A stretch of 64,000 bases of DNA from Chlamydoabsidia padenii (GCA_025330725.1 JAIWND010000003.1:682001-746000); one strand, 5' to 3'; positions 48,913 to 61,727 are shown, counted from the stretch's first letter. Numbers and translations: made by a program. Notes: generated by a model not told the origin, from the letters alone.

Positions 48913-51900
48913 ATGCCCAAGTACGATGATGCTGTGATAATCATCAGTGACGATGAACAAGATCAAATAACGACAACACAACAAGTACTGATCAGGAATC
49001 ACAATAAATCAACTCGACAACAAGATGGTACCAACAAAACCAATCCTATATTACTTGACGACGATGAAATGGACTGGACACCGAAAACAGAAACCATTGT
49101 GAATTTAATACCATGTCAAACCTCAACACAACCACCATTGCCAACACAAGTACAACGTAAAAAGCGACCACAAAAGAAACCAAAAAGAAGTATAGTAATA
49201 CCAACCACCCCACCTGATCAACACGACTTTGTATACGACTCTACAATATCCACCAACGACGACAATATCATGGACTTTAGCTTAGACATTCTTGACTACC
49301 TTGGCAAATGCAACGAACCTGAAATGGACTCTGCTCTTGAAACCCCGGACTGGTCGATCATTGCTGATCTAGACACCACCAATGACTCGGTGACAATAGC
49401 TTGGGTAACAATCTAAATTATTTATATGGTATCTTTACTAATTAAAACTTGTCTTTCTATTCTTCAGCAACCTCCTAGCACTCAGACTCTTCCTACAGAT
49501 ACTGTGGTTCCCGAAGGAATGGATCTGCTCGAACTCTTCACAAGGCTGGACTTTTATCAACATTCCTTGATACAACATGTCAAGGAACTCCAACCAAAAA
49601 CAACGCTCAAACCATCAAATCAACATTCACCACCTACAATCTCACCGACAGCATCTACTCGTACTCTATTAAAACGAACGACCACAGCACATTCACCAAG
49701 TACCAAACATTCACTATCGCCTAGTAGTTACACCACACCTATACACTCGACGACACTTGATAATTCCACTGACTTGGCTGTCAGTCAAACCAATCTCATA
49801 AAACGCTTGGAAATACCGTATCTTACCACTATGCCTCGTCCTTACATTCCAAACCTTGTGTGGCAAGGCTCTAATTGGGAAGACTGGGCGCAATTTATTC
49901 CGGGTGACTTAATTCATGTGCCATTTACTGGAGCCGAAGATGCTCTCATTGAAAAGGTGGTGCGGAAAACATTGGATCGAAAACGAAGAACGACTGCCTC
50001 CTCTATTTATGGCGATAATGAACTTTGGGACGAACTGGCAGTGCTTTTACCTGGTCGGGAGGCGCAGGATTGTAAATTTCGGTACATGGATTTGGAAAAA
50101 CCGGCCATGAATATCTTTAATAAAGCACAAATTGTTATAAAGGAGAAAGGTAAATGTTGGATACCAGGAGGGATACAACAGAGACTAACTATTTCTCTTT
50201 TTTTTTTTTTTTATCACAATAGTACATGCAAAAAATTGGAACAATTATTACAATCTCCTGTCGACAAGATGTATCGGCGGAATAACCAGTTTGCCCATGT
50301 TTAAATCTACTCTTTGGACAAACTTGAAGAGTAGAAAATCTGTTGGAGAAGGAAGTGGCGATGCTTCCTGTCTCCTTATTGAACGTGACCCAAAGAACAT
50401 GAACAGGTAATTCCCTCTCCTCCTACATACACACACATTTTTTCATTCTGACCAAATCATCATACTAACATTTTGACACTACTTTTTGTTGTAGCTTCCA
50501 AATGGTTGCTGGCTCTCTTTGTGATGATAACCAAAGCTACAATATGGAAGGCAACTTACGACTATGGCATTCTTCTTCGGGCAAAATCCACCATCTTAAA
50601 GGTCATTCCATCAATGTGACTTCAGGACATGGCGAAACACAAGGTAAAGTCAATAGCAATAGAAAAGTGATACAATCATGGAACGACATTACTAACAACA
50701 CGTCTTTTTAACTTTATAGAATTGTGGAGGACGGTGCATGATGTTAAAGCATCTAATAACAAGAAGCTTCTCTTCTCTGCGTCTAGGGACTCAAATGCCA
50801 AGGTCTGGAACATGGAATCGAACAAGCTATTATCTACATTAGGTAAGGACCATTGTAAATCACGAAGAAAAAAAAAACTGCATTGGGTTTGCTGATATGA
50901 CGTATGATGTATCTAACTTTGATTTTACTTGTGCCTCTATAAAGCCTTCCATAATGGACCAGTACATCAAATTGCCGTAATGGAGCAAGAAGAACATGTC
51001 ATTGCTACTGGATCTGCAGATGGGTCGGGGGTGATCTGGATCATCGGTGATAGGGGTAGGTCTGGAAAAGGCACTATTTGTGAAACCGAAATGGTGGATG
51101 ATATGGACAATTGTAGCGTCGAGTGTTTGGAATTTGGACATGGCGCATCTGACAAGAAGCTTTTTATGGGATACCGAACGAATTTGCCTGATCAATATGG
51201 CTGGGTTAGTTAGAAGAATAGGAGGTGACATGAAGATGATGACTCGACCACAAAGACATTAACTAATTATCTTTATAGATTACCGCATTTGACGTCGAAT
51301 CTGCAAATCCTATCTATAATATCAAGGATATACGGGGCTCGGTGGGCTGCTTGGCCATCTCTCATTCTGGTAAGACGGCATGAATATATACAAAAAAGGC
51401 AACGATAATGAAAAAAGGAGGCACTTTTTGTTAAACCGATTTCTTTGATATCTAGGAAAATACATCTTGTCGGGCAATGATGGCGCTGAATCGGGTGATC
51501 AGATGTTACACCTCAATGATGTAATGACAGGAAAGTCGATTCTATTGGCAAAAACAGGGCATTTGGACGTCAATTGTGTTTGTTTTAGGTAAAACTACAA
51601 TGGAAAGAATCGTAAACCACCTCACTAACCATTTTATACTTGATTTAGCAAATGCGACAATTTTATCGTCTCGGGAAGTGTTGCCAATCAAGTCTCTGTA
51701 TTCGATATCCGCAAAGCATCCATACCCGTCTATGAATTTGGGCACAATGGTAAACTCGTACCATCTAGTAGGGAATGTTTTATACTGACTCTTCTTTTCC
51801 TTTTAGATAATTCAAATCAAGGTCGATTTATCGCCCCTGATGCAGGCATTGGTATAGCAGGAATGCATTGGATGAATAGTAACCGAATCCTCATCACTGG

Positions 51901-52169
51901 TGGTGGTGATTGCACTGTAAGTAATGGATCAATAGGATGAGGAAGGATGGTCAAACTTCAAAGGGGGCAATTCTCATAACCTCTCTTTCTCTTTTTTTTT
52001 TTTTTTTTTATTGTAGGTAAAACTATGGGACGTACTTGGAGGTGGTGGACTCCTCAAATCATATCAAGTCTCGGATCCAATCAACTGTTTAACTGTCAAT
52101 GAAGAACTTAACGTCCTAGCTGCTGGGGTAAGCGGTGCCCAAGGCGTAGTACATATCTGGCAACCATAA
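48913..52169 (+). CDS. SIM + SANT-like + WD40 repeat protein
   Basis: Eleven exons (48913-49404, 49468-50149, 50223-50406, 50495-50643, 50720-50842, 50945-51204, 51279-51369, 51456-51588, 51649-51749, 51807-51916, 52017-52169) encode 825 residues with closed phases. The N-terminus, DAVIIISDDEQD, matches a SUMO-interaction motif (four hydrophobic residues then acids). A basic KKRPQKKPKR stretch may be a nuclear signal. Around residues 295-380 lies a Myb/SANT-like helix bundle (EDALIEKVVRKTLDRKRR, ELWDELAVLLPGREAQDCKF). The C-terminal half is a WD40 propeller (KLLFSASRDSNAKVWNMES, NRILITGGGDCTVKLWDV). I do not recognise a specific orthologue. Together the parts suggest a nuclear, chromatin-linked scaffold or substrate adaptor; this is inference. 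Confidence 0.8.
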
Positions 52170-52946
52170 TACCCTTCCTCCATAGTTTGTACATATTAAA
52201 TAGCTAGTTGTATTATAATAAAAACTGGATATTCTTTGCATAGTAAATGACATCATATTGTACCACAGTCTTCTTCTACATACAAAAAGGGGATCATTTT
52301 ATCGATGGGTGGGGGAGAATTAGGGGGGGGGGTTGTCAATCGATTGCAACAAACGTATTAGTTGGTATTTGTTTGTCAGGGATCGATTTATTGGTTTGTT
52401 ATGTGTGGAGATAGGGTTGTAGATTGGCTGCGACGGAGTATGAATGTAGTGGGTCGGATGTCAAACTGACCTGAGCATTTATGCAAGATCCGTCGCCTAA
52501 TTGATTTTACCCGATCGTCATGTCTTTTTTTTTTTTTTGTTATTGTCTCAGGTTGGTACAAGCGTATTTCTGTTTTCGAACATCTTCAGTGTAAAAAACT
52601 GAAAGTCCATCGCTGAGCATGCAAAGTCATTGTGCCTGTTTCGTACATTGATGAGAACCAAAAAAAAAAAAAGATTACCTTTACATAATCAAGACCCTTG
52701 ACCGAAAAAAGGTAGTAGAGTATATCAGCCTCTTGTCTTTATTGTCTTTGACTCTTTCTTGCTCGGTTTGGAATAAATTTATGTCGGGATTTGAAATCAT
52801 TCAGCTCTGCATGATTTTTTCCCGAGCTCCTGATCATTCTTTTTTTGATGACCAAGGCCCAAAGCGGGTTTTCAAATCGGCCATGACCAAGCTTTTTTTT
52901 AAAAAAAAAAAAAAAAAGTTGCCCTTCTTTACTCTTACAATATATA
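52170..52946. other. Spacer with PEX5 promoter element
   Basis: Contains GTCGGGATTTGAAATC (52783-52798), ~150-160 bp before the PEX5 start, and A/T runs close to the gene (52894-52918). No coding region supported. Confidence 0.55.
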
Positions 52947-55084
52947 ATGTCTTTCCCAAACACAAATGGTGGTGGTGCTGATTGCTCTAGTGGTCAAAAT
53001 CCTATGGCTCAAATGATGAAACAGTTTGGCCAAGATCGCTCTTTGCAACAGGTAATCGATTTTTAAAAAAGGAATAACTCATCAAATCTAATTGCTTGTT
53101 TTGTTGTTGTTGTTGTTGTTGTTGTAGGATTGGTTTGCTGGACCCTCTCAAAACCACTCTCCTTCTGTATCCGTAAGTAAAGAAAGACATGGGTACTCTT
53201 CAATATTAACATTGTCAGCTTTGACCCTTGTTAGATGCGCACAGGTGGACCACAGGCTTTTACTCAGGGTGATATGGTGAATGACTTTTTTGGACAAGAA
53301 CAAGCAAATCAACGACCTCAACAACAACAACGTAACATGGGTGCATTTGAACTTTCTCAACTTCACCGTGAACTGGAAACAATAGGTGGACCTGTACAAC
53401 AACAACAACAACAACAACAACCTTCAGCTGGCTGGGCATCTGAATTCCAAGTGACTGGGCGACCAAACGAAGAAGCCTTGGCGATGGAAAGAGCCTTTAT
53501 ACAAAATCAATCTTCAGCAAAAGCACCTTTAGGTAAATCACTAGCTATGTAGAAATATCCTTGACTAATTGGTTTGTGTGTGTTTAGGTTGGCAAGACGA
53601 TTTTGCAAACAACTTTGGCCAGGCGGAATTGAATCCTCAGCAAAAAGCATCATTCGATACAGCATTCCGAAATCACTATGGTTGGTCTGGTGAATTCTCT
53701 ATGCAGCACCCTACACCTCTTTTGAATCAACAACAAAACATTAATGAAAAAGGACGTATCTTGGAACTGGATCAACAAGGATGGGAAGATCAATTTGCAG
53801 CATTCGACCTTCAACGACAAGAACAACAACCTGAACTAACGGAGGAAGAAATAGCTAAACAAATCGAAGAAGAAGCAGCAAAGAACCCGGCGGCACTAGA
53901 GGAATTTGAATCGATATGGCAAGATCTTAAAGATCAGATGGCAAAAGGTGAATCGGATGTGGACGAAGGGGATGACTGGGAAGATGAATTCGGCAACTTT
54001 GGACCTAATGGTGCAACCATGTATAAACCAGACTTGGGTGAATATGTGTTTGAAATTGAAAATCCATACATGGATGAAGCCCACCCTATGACGGTAGCGT
54101 TGGAAATGCTCGCGAATCAAACGAACGGTGGTGATAACGTGATCAGTCTCAGCGAACTGGCTCTGGCTCTAGAAGCGGCGGTGCAAAGGGATCCTACCAA
54201 TTCTGACATTTGGGCAAAACTCGGCAACATTCAAGCACAAAACGAAAAAGAAGAAGCTGCGATACGGGCATTGGAAAAGGCGGTGGAGATCGACCCAAGT
54301 AACTATCCAGCTTTGATGTCTTTGGCTGTCAGTTACACAAATGAATCCTACGATCATGCCGCTTATCACACTTTGGAACGATGGATCACTGAAAAATACC
54401 CAAATGTGGTGGGTGCGACACCATTACCTGCTCCTGCTACACCTTATGAATTACAAGAACGTGTCACTGATCTGTTTTTAAAGGCGGCTCAAATGGCTCC
54501 TGATGCACAATCAATGGATCCTGACGTACAAGTTGGCCTGGGTGTATTGTTTTATGGTGGGGGTGATCTAGAAAAGGCTATTGATTGCTTTTTTGTGGCT
54601 GTCAAGGGTCGACCTGATGTATGGAATAACACACATTAACATAACCATCCGCTCATCAATCTTCTCTCTTTTAGGACTTTTTATTATGGAATCGACTGGG
54701 TGCAACGCTAGCAAATAACGGACGATCTGAAGATGCAATTGAAGCTTATCACCGGGCGCTTGAACTATGCCCTTCCTTTGTCCGTGCTAGGTATAATCTG
54801 GGTGTCAGCTGCTTGAATATAGGATGTTACAAGGAAGCTGCCGAGCATCTTTTGACAGGTCTGTCCATGCATAAACGAGGACTACTCAACAATGAAGAAG
54901 GGATCAATGTCTCCAGGAACCTGTGGGATATGCTTCGCAAAAGTCTGAATATGATGGTAAGTGGAAAGTCCACTCTTTATATTACAGATTCTAATCTATT
55001 CTAATGTAGGATCGACAAGATTTGGCTGCCAAAGCTGTACCTGGTGCAGATATCAATCAATTTAGAAATGATTTTGAATTCTAG
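52947..55084 (+). CDS. PEX5: Peroxisomal targeting signal 1 receptor Pex5
   Basis: Six exons (52947-53051, 53128-53172, 53235-53532, 53588-54618, 54675-54956, 55010-55084) give 611 residues. The conserved N-terminal Cys is at residue 13 (GGADCSSGQNPM); in the family it is monoubiquitylated for receptor recycling. Several W-x3-F/Y motifs that dock on Pex14/Pex13 follow: WASEF (~117), WQDDF (~151), WSGEF, WEDQF, WEDEF. The C-terminal half has the TPR domain binding SKL-type tails (IWAKLGNIQAQNEKEEAAIR, LWNRLGATLANNGRSEDAIE, RYNLGVSCLNIGCYKEAAEH). A Gln run of eight lies near residue 108. The receptor imports PTS1 proteins into the peroxisome matrix. The start is fixed by the Cys-containing N-terminus. 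Confidence 0.96.
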
Positions 55085-55276
55085 TTATAGATGTTTACTT
55101 TACTAGTCTAGTACATTGTATTTATAGTTTTACATAATAAAGTATTTGGTAATGGGCTCTTGCAATCTATGGCCTGCACGTGCGTTTAATCGGGATTTAA
55201 AAATGGCATCTCTCTCAATATAAAATAAGGACAAAGGACAAAGAAAAAAAATCTTTCTCTCATTCTACCACTTATT

Positions 55277-56606
55277 ATGGCTTTCAAATTCAACTTTACG
55301 GTAAACCATCAATGGATAATGTAGCAATGCACGTTTTGATTACTTATATACTTTTACTCTTTGAACTCTGGTGCTATGGGAATAGGTGGATGATCTCGAT
55401 TTGGACGAAACTGACGACCAACAACAACAACACTTGGAAACATCATTGAATGATTTATCCTTGAAAGAAGATCTCAACAAGTTTCCTTGCAAAGAATATG
55501 ATATTTTGGTAAGATAAACAGGACTAGTCTCGTATGAATAGACCTTCTCACCACTAGTTGTTTGAAAATAGACCTCACCCTTACCAGCCGTCATTCAAGC
55601 TGACATTCTCAACATTCCCAACGTCTCTATTCCTATTTACAAACGTACTTTGGCTGATGTCAAGTTTCAAATGGCCGAACAAGACACATTAGAACAGCAA
55701 CGACAACAACAATCTAGCGACGAAGATCAAAAAGTATTGGATATGCTTAACCTGACAGGGAATAGTGATTTGGTTCGTGGTGTCTATGAAGGTGGCTTTA
55801 AAACATGGGAATGCTCTATTGATCTAGTACAATGGCTAGCGGGATTACCTGACGAGGCCATTCAAGATAAACAAGTCTTGGAGATTGGCTGTGGCTCTGC
55901 GCTTCCTTCGCTCTACCTTTTGGCACGACATAAACACAATAGGGTGGATGTACAGGATTATAATGATCAGGTGATCCGATTGATTACACTGCCAAATATC
56001 TTGTTGAACACCATACTGTCCCCTCAAGAACCAACCACCAATGATGACCTGACATTATCATCCGATGAAGAAGAGGCAAAGGAGGATGACACTAACGAAG
56101 ACGATGATGATGATGAAGAAAAGGACCAAGTCATGGAGGATCCAGTGACCTGCGATGCTGAAGCCGAAATACCCGCTGACAAGGTATCCGACATGTTACA
56201 ACAATTACAACAACGTACCAAGGCTTTTGTGGGTGATTGGGAAGGTTTGTCTGCTCAACTGACAACTAGATACGATATCTTGATTACTTCTGAAACTATC
56301 TATGCCGAACACTCTCTGCCTGATCTGATCCGTGTCTTCCAAAAAGCTCTGGTCAAGCCTCAAGGTGTAGCGTAAGTCATCCTTTGTTACTTGTCATTTG
56401 ATCTTGCTCATTCTTATTTCAATTGTTTATATAGGTATGTAGCGGCAAAAACGGTCTACTTTGGTGTTGGTGGTGGTATCTTACCCTTCCGTGAACTCGT
56501 CAACAAGGCCATTGATGAAGATGGTGATAAATTCAAGGTAGAAAAGGTGTTTGAAAGCGACAGTACTGTCAAACGGGAAATCCTAATGGTCTCTTGGGAT
56601 CTTTAA
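55277..56606 (+). CDS. Protein-histidine N-methyltransferase, Hpm1/METTL18-like
   Basis: Five exons (55277-55300, 55386-55508, 55572-56371, 56435-56606) after manual splicing; the last two join through a split Ala codon. Four introns are not needed: the list is the complete model of four exons, 372 residues. The N-terminus MAFKFNFT followed by VDDLDLDE matches the Hpm1 family. The SAM-binding site is VLEIGCGSALPSLYLL, followed by VDVQDYNDQVIRLITLPN. An acidic insert of ~65 residues splits the methyltransferase fold, then DILITSETIYAEHSLPDLI and the strand VYFGVGGGILPFRE complete it. Yeast Hpm1 and human METTL18 methylate a histidine in ribosomal protein uL3. CGGGATTTAAAAATGG lies ~80 bp upstream. 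Confidence 0.9.
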
Positions 56607-57032
56607 TGGTGATGATCGATGAACAATCCTCCTCCTCCTTCTTCTTCTTCTTCCCATAGCCCTTTAGAACATAGTTTTAATCATTTTGTATCTTATATTA
56701 CTCATTCTTACTCATTTTTTAACACATTTGATAATAAAAATATCACATTCATACTAAAGGGTCCTGTTGTCTAATTCAATAGTTGGCATATAAACGATCA
56801 TTATTAGTATTAAGGCTACTGTGGAAAAGTATGGCAGTATACTGACAGTTGATCTTGAATGGTCTGTGTGCCTGAAATCCACGTAACAATGACAGGCAGA
56901 GTGGCTTGGGTTTGACATTTTTGACCCCGCTTTTTTTTTTTGCCTTTTTAAACCAAGGAAAATTTTTTGACTTTCTTATCTCTTCTTCCCTTTACTTTTT
57001 TTTATATATATATATATACAACTTTAAACACC
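56607..57032. other. Spacer with GMP synthase promoter
   Basis: Contains TTTTTGACCCCGC (56918-56930), ~105 bp before the GMP synthase start, and a short TA tract at 57002-57018 next to the ATG. The left part is the 3' region of the methyltransferase gene (CTT repeats at ~56636, AATAAAA near 56733). Confidence 0.5.
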
Positions 57033-57590
57033 ATGTCCGTACTCGAACAAGAAAACGTCACCAAGGTGAACGAAATGTTTGACACCGTCCTTATTCTCGA
57101 CTTTGGATCTCAATATTCTCACTTGATCACCCGTCGTGTGCGTGAATTGGGTGTTTACTGTGAATTGTTGCCTTGTACTCAAAAGATGGCTGATCTCCAC
57201 TTTAAGCCCAAGGGTATTATCTTGTCTGGGTCTCCTTACTCTGTGTATGACCATGATGCTCCTCGTGTGGATCCCGCTGTGTTTGATGCTGGTGTGCCCA
57301 TTCTCGGTATCTGTTATGGTCTTCAAGAAATGACTACTTACATGGGTGGTAAGGTGGATGCTTGTGAACATCGTGAATATGGTCATGCTGTGCTCTCTGT
57401 CAAGAAACACCCTCAACATCCCTTTATCGATAAGCTCTTTGCCGGTTTGGATGGTGATAATGTGCAAGTCTGGATGAGTCACGGTGATCAAGTCTCTGCT
57501 GCTGCTCCTGGTTTTGCTGTCATTGCCGAAACTCGTACTGCTCCTTTTGCTGCTGTTGCCCACGAAGAAAAGCCATTCTTTGGTAAGTAG

Positions 57591-57632
<42 letters not shown>

Positions 57633-58770
57633 AAAAGGTGGTGAGAATTAACTCTTTTTTTTTTTTTCTTTCTTCTTTTTACTAGGTATCCAATTCCACC
57701 CCGAAGTGACTCATACTGTCGACGGTCAACAATTATTGAACAACTTTGTGATTGGAATCTGTCAATGCGATGCGTCTTGGACTATGGAATCCTTTGTCGA
57801 CAAGGAAATCGAACGTATCCGAAGTGTAGTCGGTCCTATTGATCACGTTATTGGTGCTGTCTCTGGTGGTGTTGATTCTACCGTCGCTGCTCGCCTGATG
57901 CACGAAGCTATTGGTACTCGATTCCATGCTGTGTTGGTGGATAACGGTGTGATGCGTCTCAACGAATGTGCTAACGTCAAGAAAATGCTTGGTGACAAGA
58001 TGGGTATCAACATCAAGGTGGCCGATGCTGCTGATCTCTTCTTGGGCCGTTTGAAGGGTGTCACTGATCCTGAACAAAAGCGCAAGATCATTGGTAACAC
58101 TTTTATCAATGTGTTTGAAGAAGAAGGTGTGTTGATCGAACAAGAATTGGAACGCACTCAATCCGAAGGCAAGATCAAGTATTTGTTGCAAGGTACCTTA
58201 TATCCTGATGTCATTGAATCCATCTCCTTCAAGGGTCCCAGTGCTACTATCAAGACTCATCACAACGTCGGTGGTCTCTTGGACGACATGAAGCTCAAGT
58301 TGATCGAACCTCTCCGTGAACTCTTCAAGGATGAAGTCCGTGCTTTGGGTAAGATTCTTGGTTTGGATGATGAATTGGTCTGGCGTCACCCCTTCCCTGG
58401 TCCAGGTATTGCTATCCGTGTGCTCGGTGAAGTCACCAAGGAACAAGTGGAAATTGCTCGTTTGGCCGATAACATTTATATTGAAGAAATCAAGAAGAAT
58501 GGCTACTACCGAAACATCTCACAAGCTTATGCTGCCTTGTTGCCCATCAAGGCTGTCGGTGTGATGGGTGATAAGCGTACTTACGAACAAGTCATCGCCT
58601 TGCGTGCTGTGGAAACCAAGGACTTTATGACCGCCGATATCTTTGCCTCTGCCGAATGGTTTGTTTGCTTGAAGCGTATCAGCTCCCGTATCATCAACGA
58701 AGTCAAGGGTGTCAACCGTGTGGTCTACGATATTAGCTCCAAGCCTCCTGCCACCATCGAATGGGAATAG
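57033..58770 (+). CDS. GUA1: GMP synthase (glutamine-hydrolysing)
   Basis: Two exons (57033-57582, 57686-58770) give 544 residues, the usual fungal length. Residues ~17-200 are the class I glutamine amidotransferase domain, with nucleophile Cys94 in GICYGLQEM and the His/Glu pair in FHPEV (188-190). The ATP-pyrophosphatase domain has the P-loop SGGVDS at 243-248. The C-terminal dimerisation domain includes [15 protein letters not shown] and ends PPATIEWE. The enzyme converts XMP to GMP in purine synthesis. The single intron holds AT and GT repeats. Codon choice is biased, as in the uL16 gene, suggesting strong expression. Confidence 0.97.
57590..57632. repeat. (AT)n(GT)n microsatellite in the GMP synthase intron
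   Basis: AT repeats run straight into GT repeats just after the donor site of the only intron of this gene. Confidence 0.85.
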
Positions 58771-59303
58771 ATTACTTTAGCATCAGTGTGTTACCATTGT
58801 AGTTTATTTTATCATTTTATTACTATCCATACATCATCCATCTATATTATCATCAACCTTTATACATAATCCTTCATCCCCTACTTGCCCTTCACTCCTA
58901 TATCTATTTATAGATCATCCTCTTGTGTTTAACTTTAGAAAACTCCCAATAAATCATCATTACTATTAAAAACCAATCACTTTTTTTAGATAATAAAGTC
59001 TTTTATAAACCCATTTAACTTGATGGTCATCATCGAATATGCACTAATAGGGAGGTGATACTGAAATTCATGCAACATTTAAAACGCCGACAGATTAGGT
59101 TTATTGAAAAATGATATTGCATGAATAGAAGAGAAAAAATACATACACGCGTAATATATTGGAGTAATAGATATATATAAAAAAAACATACAGTCTATAA
59201 AGGTATTATATGGAAACAAAGTATAAAGAATAAATGATAGGGTATGATAGACTGTGTTGATTAAAAAAAAAAAAAAAAAAAAAAAGCGCAATGACAATGA
59301 TCG
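58771..59303. other. Convergent spacer
   Basis: 3' regions of GMP synthase and of the unrecognised minus-strand gene. It includes TTTAAAACGCCGACAG (59078-59093), an orphan version of the promoter element, and a 27-nt A run ending near 59284. No gene seen. Confidence 0.5.
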
Positions 59304-60200
59304 TCACCAGACTCCCGTAAATGTGTCAAGAGGATCCATCGGCATGACGTCGCCACTCGAGTTATTTATATCTTGTTGTTTTATCAATACGGATGGACCA
59401 CCACTCATTTTGTTTTCCCACCACACCTGCTGTTTCAAGCTTGATGATAGAACATCATTATCCAATACCAGTGGAGAATGACAAGAAGATGGTGATTGAT
59501 TGGTAGATGGTGGCAAGGAACAAGATGCAGGAGGGCAGTGCAGTAACATGTTGGTTAAAAGTGATGTATGATCGGCAATCACAGGGGTTTGTTGTTTTGT
59601 AAATCCAAGACAGGTGTTGGCGTTTACATCAAGTTCATCATCACCCACCAGCGTCATGTCATCATCATCATTATTCGATGGAATGTTGTGCTCAGCATTG
59701 ATCTCGCCATTGTCCACTAATGTTTCGATGCTTGCATGAATGCCCGATATTTCAAATCCCGATGATGTCTGTCGATTCAGTGTGATCTGTGGTGGGATGT
59801 TGGAATGAGTGTGATCAGTATCATTTAAAGTAGATGCGGATGATGAAAATAGGTACGAGGAAGAGGTATAGTTGGTATCGTTTAAAGTGGATGCTGATGA
59901 AAATGAACAAGAGGCCCCACCATCGTTCGGCCATGATCCGTCCAGCGTTGTACAAAAGGAAAGTGGTTCTGGGGGTGATGCTTTCCGTGCTTGTTCTCGG
60001 TCATTCCATAGTTGATCTTTTTGATTTGTGATTTCCCAATCATTGTTGTACTTGTCTAGAGAAAGAAAGGGAAATAGGTTAAGTAGGTGAAAGGCGGGAT
60101 GTGAATATTTTTATTTTTATTTTGAATTACCGCTTTGATTCAAAGTGGATGCATGAATCCTTGTGAAGAATAATGTAGGTACTTCCCAGCGTTGAAACAT
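59304..60200 (-). CDS. Unrecognised low-complexity protein
   Basis: Two exons (60131-60200, 59304-60055) give 273 residues. No known domain is recognised. The N-terminus (MFQRWEVPTLFFTRIHASTL) is the most ordered part; then come KYNNDWEITNQKDQLWNDRE, Ser/Thr-rich stretches and an acidic block (SNNDDDDMTLVGDDELD). The string ASTLN occurs three times (ASTLNQSDK, ASTLNDTNY, ASTLNDTDH), and the DNA is repeated too. The C-terminus ends PLDTFTGVW. The product looks mostly disordered and could be a nuclear or regulatory protein, but nothing fixes a role. The gene model is supported by a clean intron with in-frame splicing. Confidence 0.6.
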
Positions 60201-60981
60201 GCTGTGTAATAATAATAGTAAGAAAAGAGTTTTTTACAAGGAAGAAAAAGAGAAAGAGGAAAGAAAAAGAAAGAAAGAAAGAAAGAAAGATAGGCAATGT
60301 TTTATATTAGATGTATGTATGATATAAGCATGAATGGTCGATCTTTCTTGGAAAGAATTAAGGAAAAAAGGGGTCGGACAAAAGGAGGCATGAAAAGTTA
60401 TAAGGAAAAATATGATACCCGCTATCCAATAATGGAATGAAACACCATTTAAGTTCTAGCATCATTGATCATATCGACACTGATACACTGATCCTATCTA
60501 ATCTTCAATAATAATAAAATAAAATAAAAAGTTCTTTATGGAAAGTACATATTTTATCAAATGAATACCTTCCGTCAATTGACTAGCCCAGGTAAGACCA
60601 TCATGCAGACTCATTTACTTTTTATATTCTTTTTTCAATCAAATATGCTTTGTAAGTTGGATCCAAACCGAGATCAGTTTATTTGCATCAATGGGCGATC
60701 TTATTTGGTAATCTCGGATTTGAATCCCGCCTTGTTTCAAACCAGTTTGTATTTTTCCTTTTCTCTACACCATGATAAACACATAAATCAATAACCATTT
60801 ACTGTTACATGTATCTATTTTACATTTGTTTCTTTGAACTTTGCATTGTAGATGGTGGGTTTTATACGTGGAACTTTAAGGGGTAATGTAGGATAGTAGT
60901 AGGTGTCATTTTTAAATCCCGATGTTACTTATTTACAACTTTTTTCCATTTCCGCTTCTTCCTTTCCGTTATCATTTGCTA
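60201..60981. other. Divergent spacer with promoter elements
   Basis: Contains an (AAAG)n tract near 60266-60290, an orphan GGATTTGAATCCCGCC (60716-60731) and TTTTTAAATCCCGATG (60909-60924), the latter ~60-70 bp before the small TM protein gene. An 77-codon frame at 60561 covers the orphan element and is not supported. Confidence 0.5.
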
Positions 60982-61727
60982 ATGTGCGATAACCTGTCAA
61001 TCTTGGAAGGTAAGTAGGGAGGGGGGAGATAGATAGATAAAGTTATTTTGAATCACACTAATGGAAACTATTGTAATTTGATCTAATATAGCTGTTACGA
61101 AATCAACAGCACCTATATCCGCCTCTGAAACCAGTACACCTCCTTCTCCTGTAGCGCCTTTGTTTGGACAATCCGGTGACGACATTGACTTGTCTTTTGC
61201 GTATATATCAACAGAAAGTATTGATCTAGCTTCCATCAAAAAAGCAAAGGTAAGAATAAAAGTCATTGGTGTTGATTCTGATCACTTTTCTCCATTAGAC
61301 TGAAGAACAAGGACGAAATGATCAACTCTGCCCTCTTACTGACGCCACCAATGATACGACCACAAAGGTAAAGAGACAATTCACTTGAACTATTTAATAC
61401 ATATGCTTATTCTTTTTTTTTTTGAATGGGGGGTGTTGCTCATCTTTATAGATCGACGACGATCCTAAAAAACGGAAAGATGAACCTACGACCAAGTCCC
61501 ATATACTGCAATATATCTTATTTTGCTTATCTCTTGTAATTATATCGGCACTATGGCTAAACGGCGGCGAATACATTAAGACCCAACTCGACTTTATCAC
61601 CATTACCCCGGGATTCGATGCTTTATGCGATCAGATGGAAACAGCGACACAAGGCATGGTTAAGGCGATCGATCATTACTTGTTCTTTGGTGATCTCTCT
61701 TGGATTTTGACCGGCGAACAACGATGA
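60982..61727 (+). CDS. Small single-pass membrane protein, unrecognised
   Basis: Four exons (60982-61009, 61092-61249, 61299-61367, 61452-61727) give 176 residues. The N-terminal half is acidic and Ser/Thr/Pro-rich (SETSTPPSPVAPLFG, DDIDLSFAYISTESIDL). After a short basic stretch (DPKKRKDEP) one clear membrane segment follows, ILQYILFCLSLVIISALWL at about residues 112-130, and then ~45 residues ending DLSWILTGEQR. No signal peptide. The shape suggests a tail-region membrane anchor with a cytosolic N-terminus, possibly an organelle adaptor. No family is recognised. The model rests on four exons that keep frame and on a promoter element directly upstream. Confidence 0.6.

Noticed and set aside
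57024..58446. Several long antisense frames under GMP synthase
   Set aside because: Antisense shadows of a codon-biased gene; no domains.
59750..59763. ATTTCAAATCCCG inside the unrecognised minus-strand gene
   Set aside because: It lies within coding sequence (reads SSGFEIS) and far from any start; treated as a chance match.
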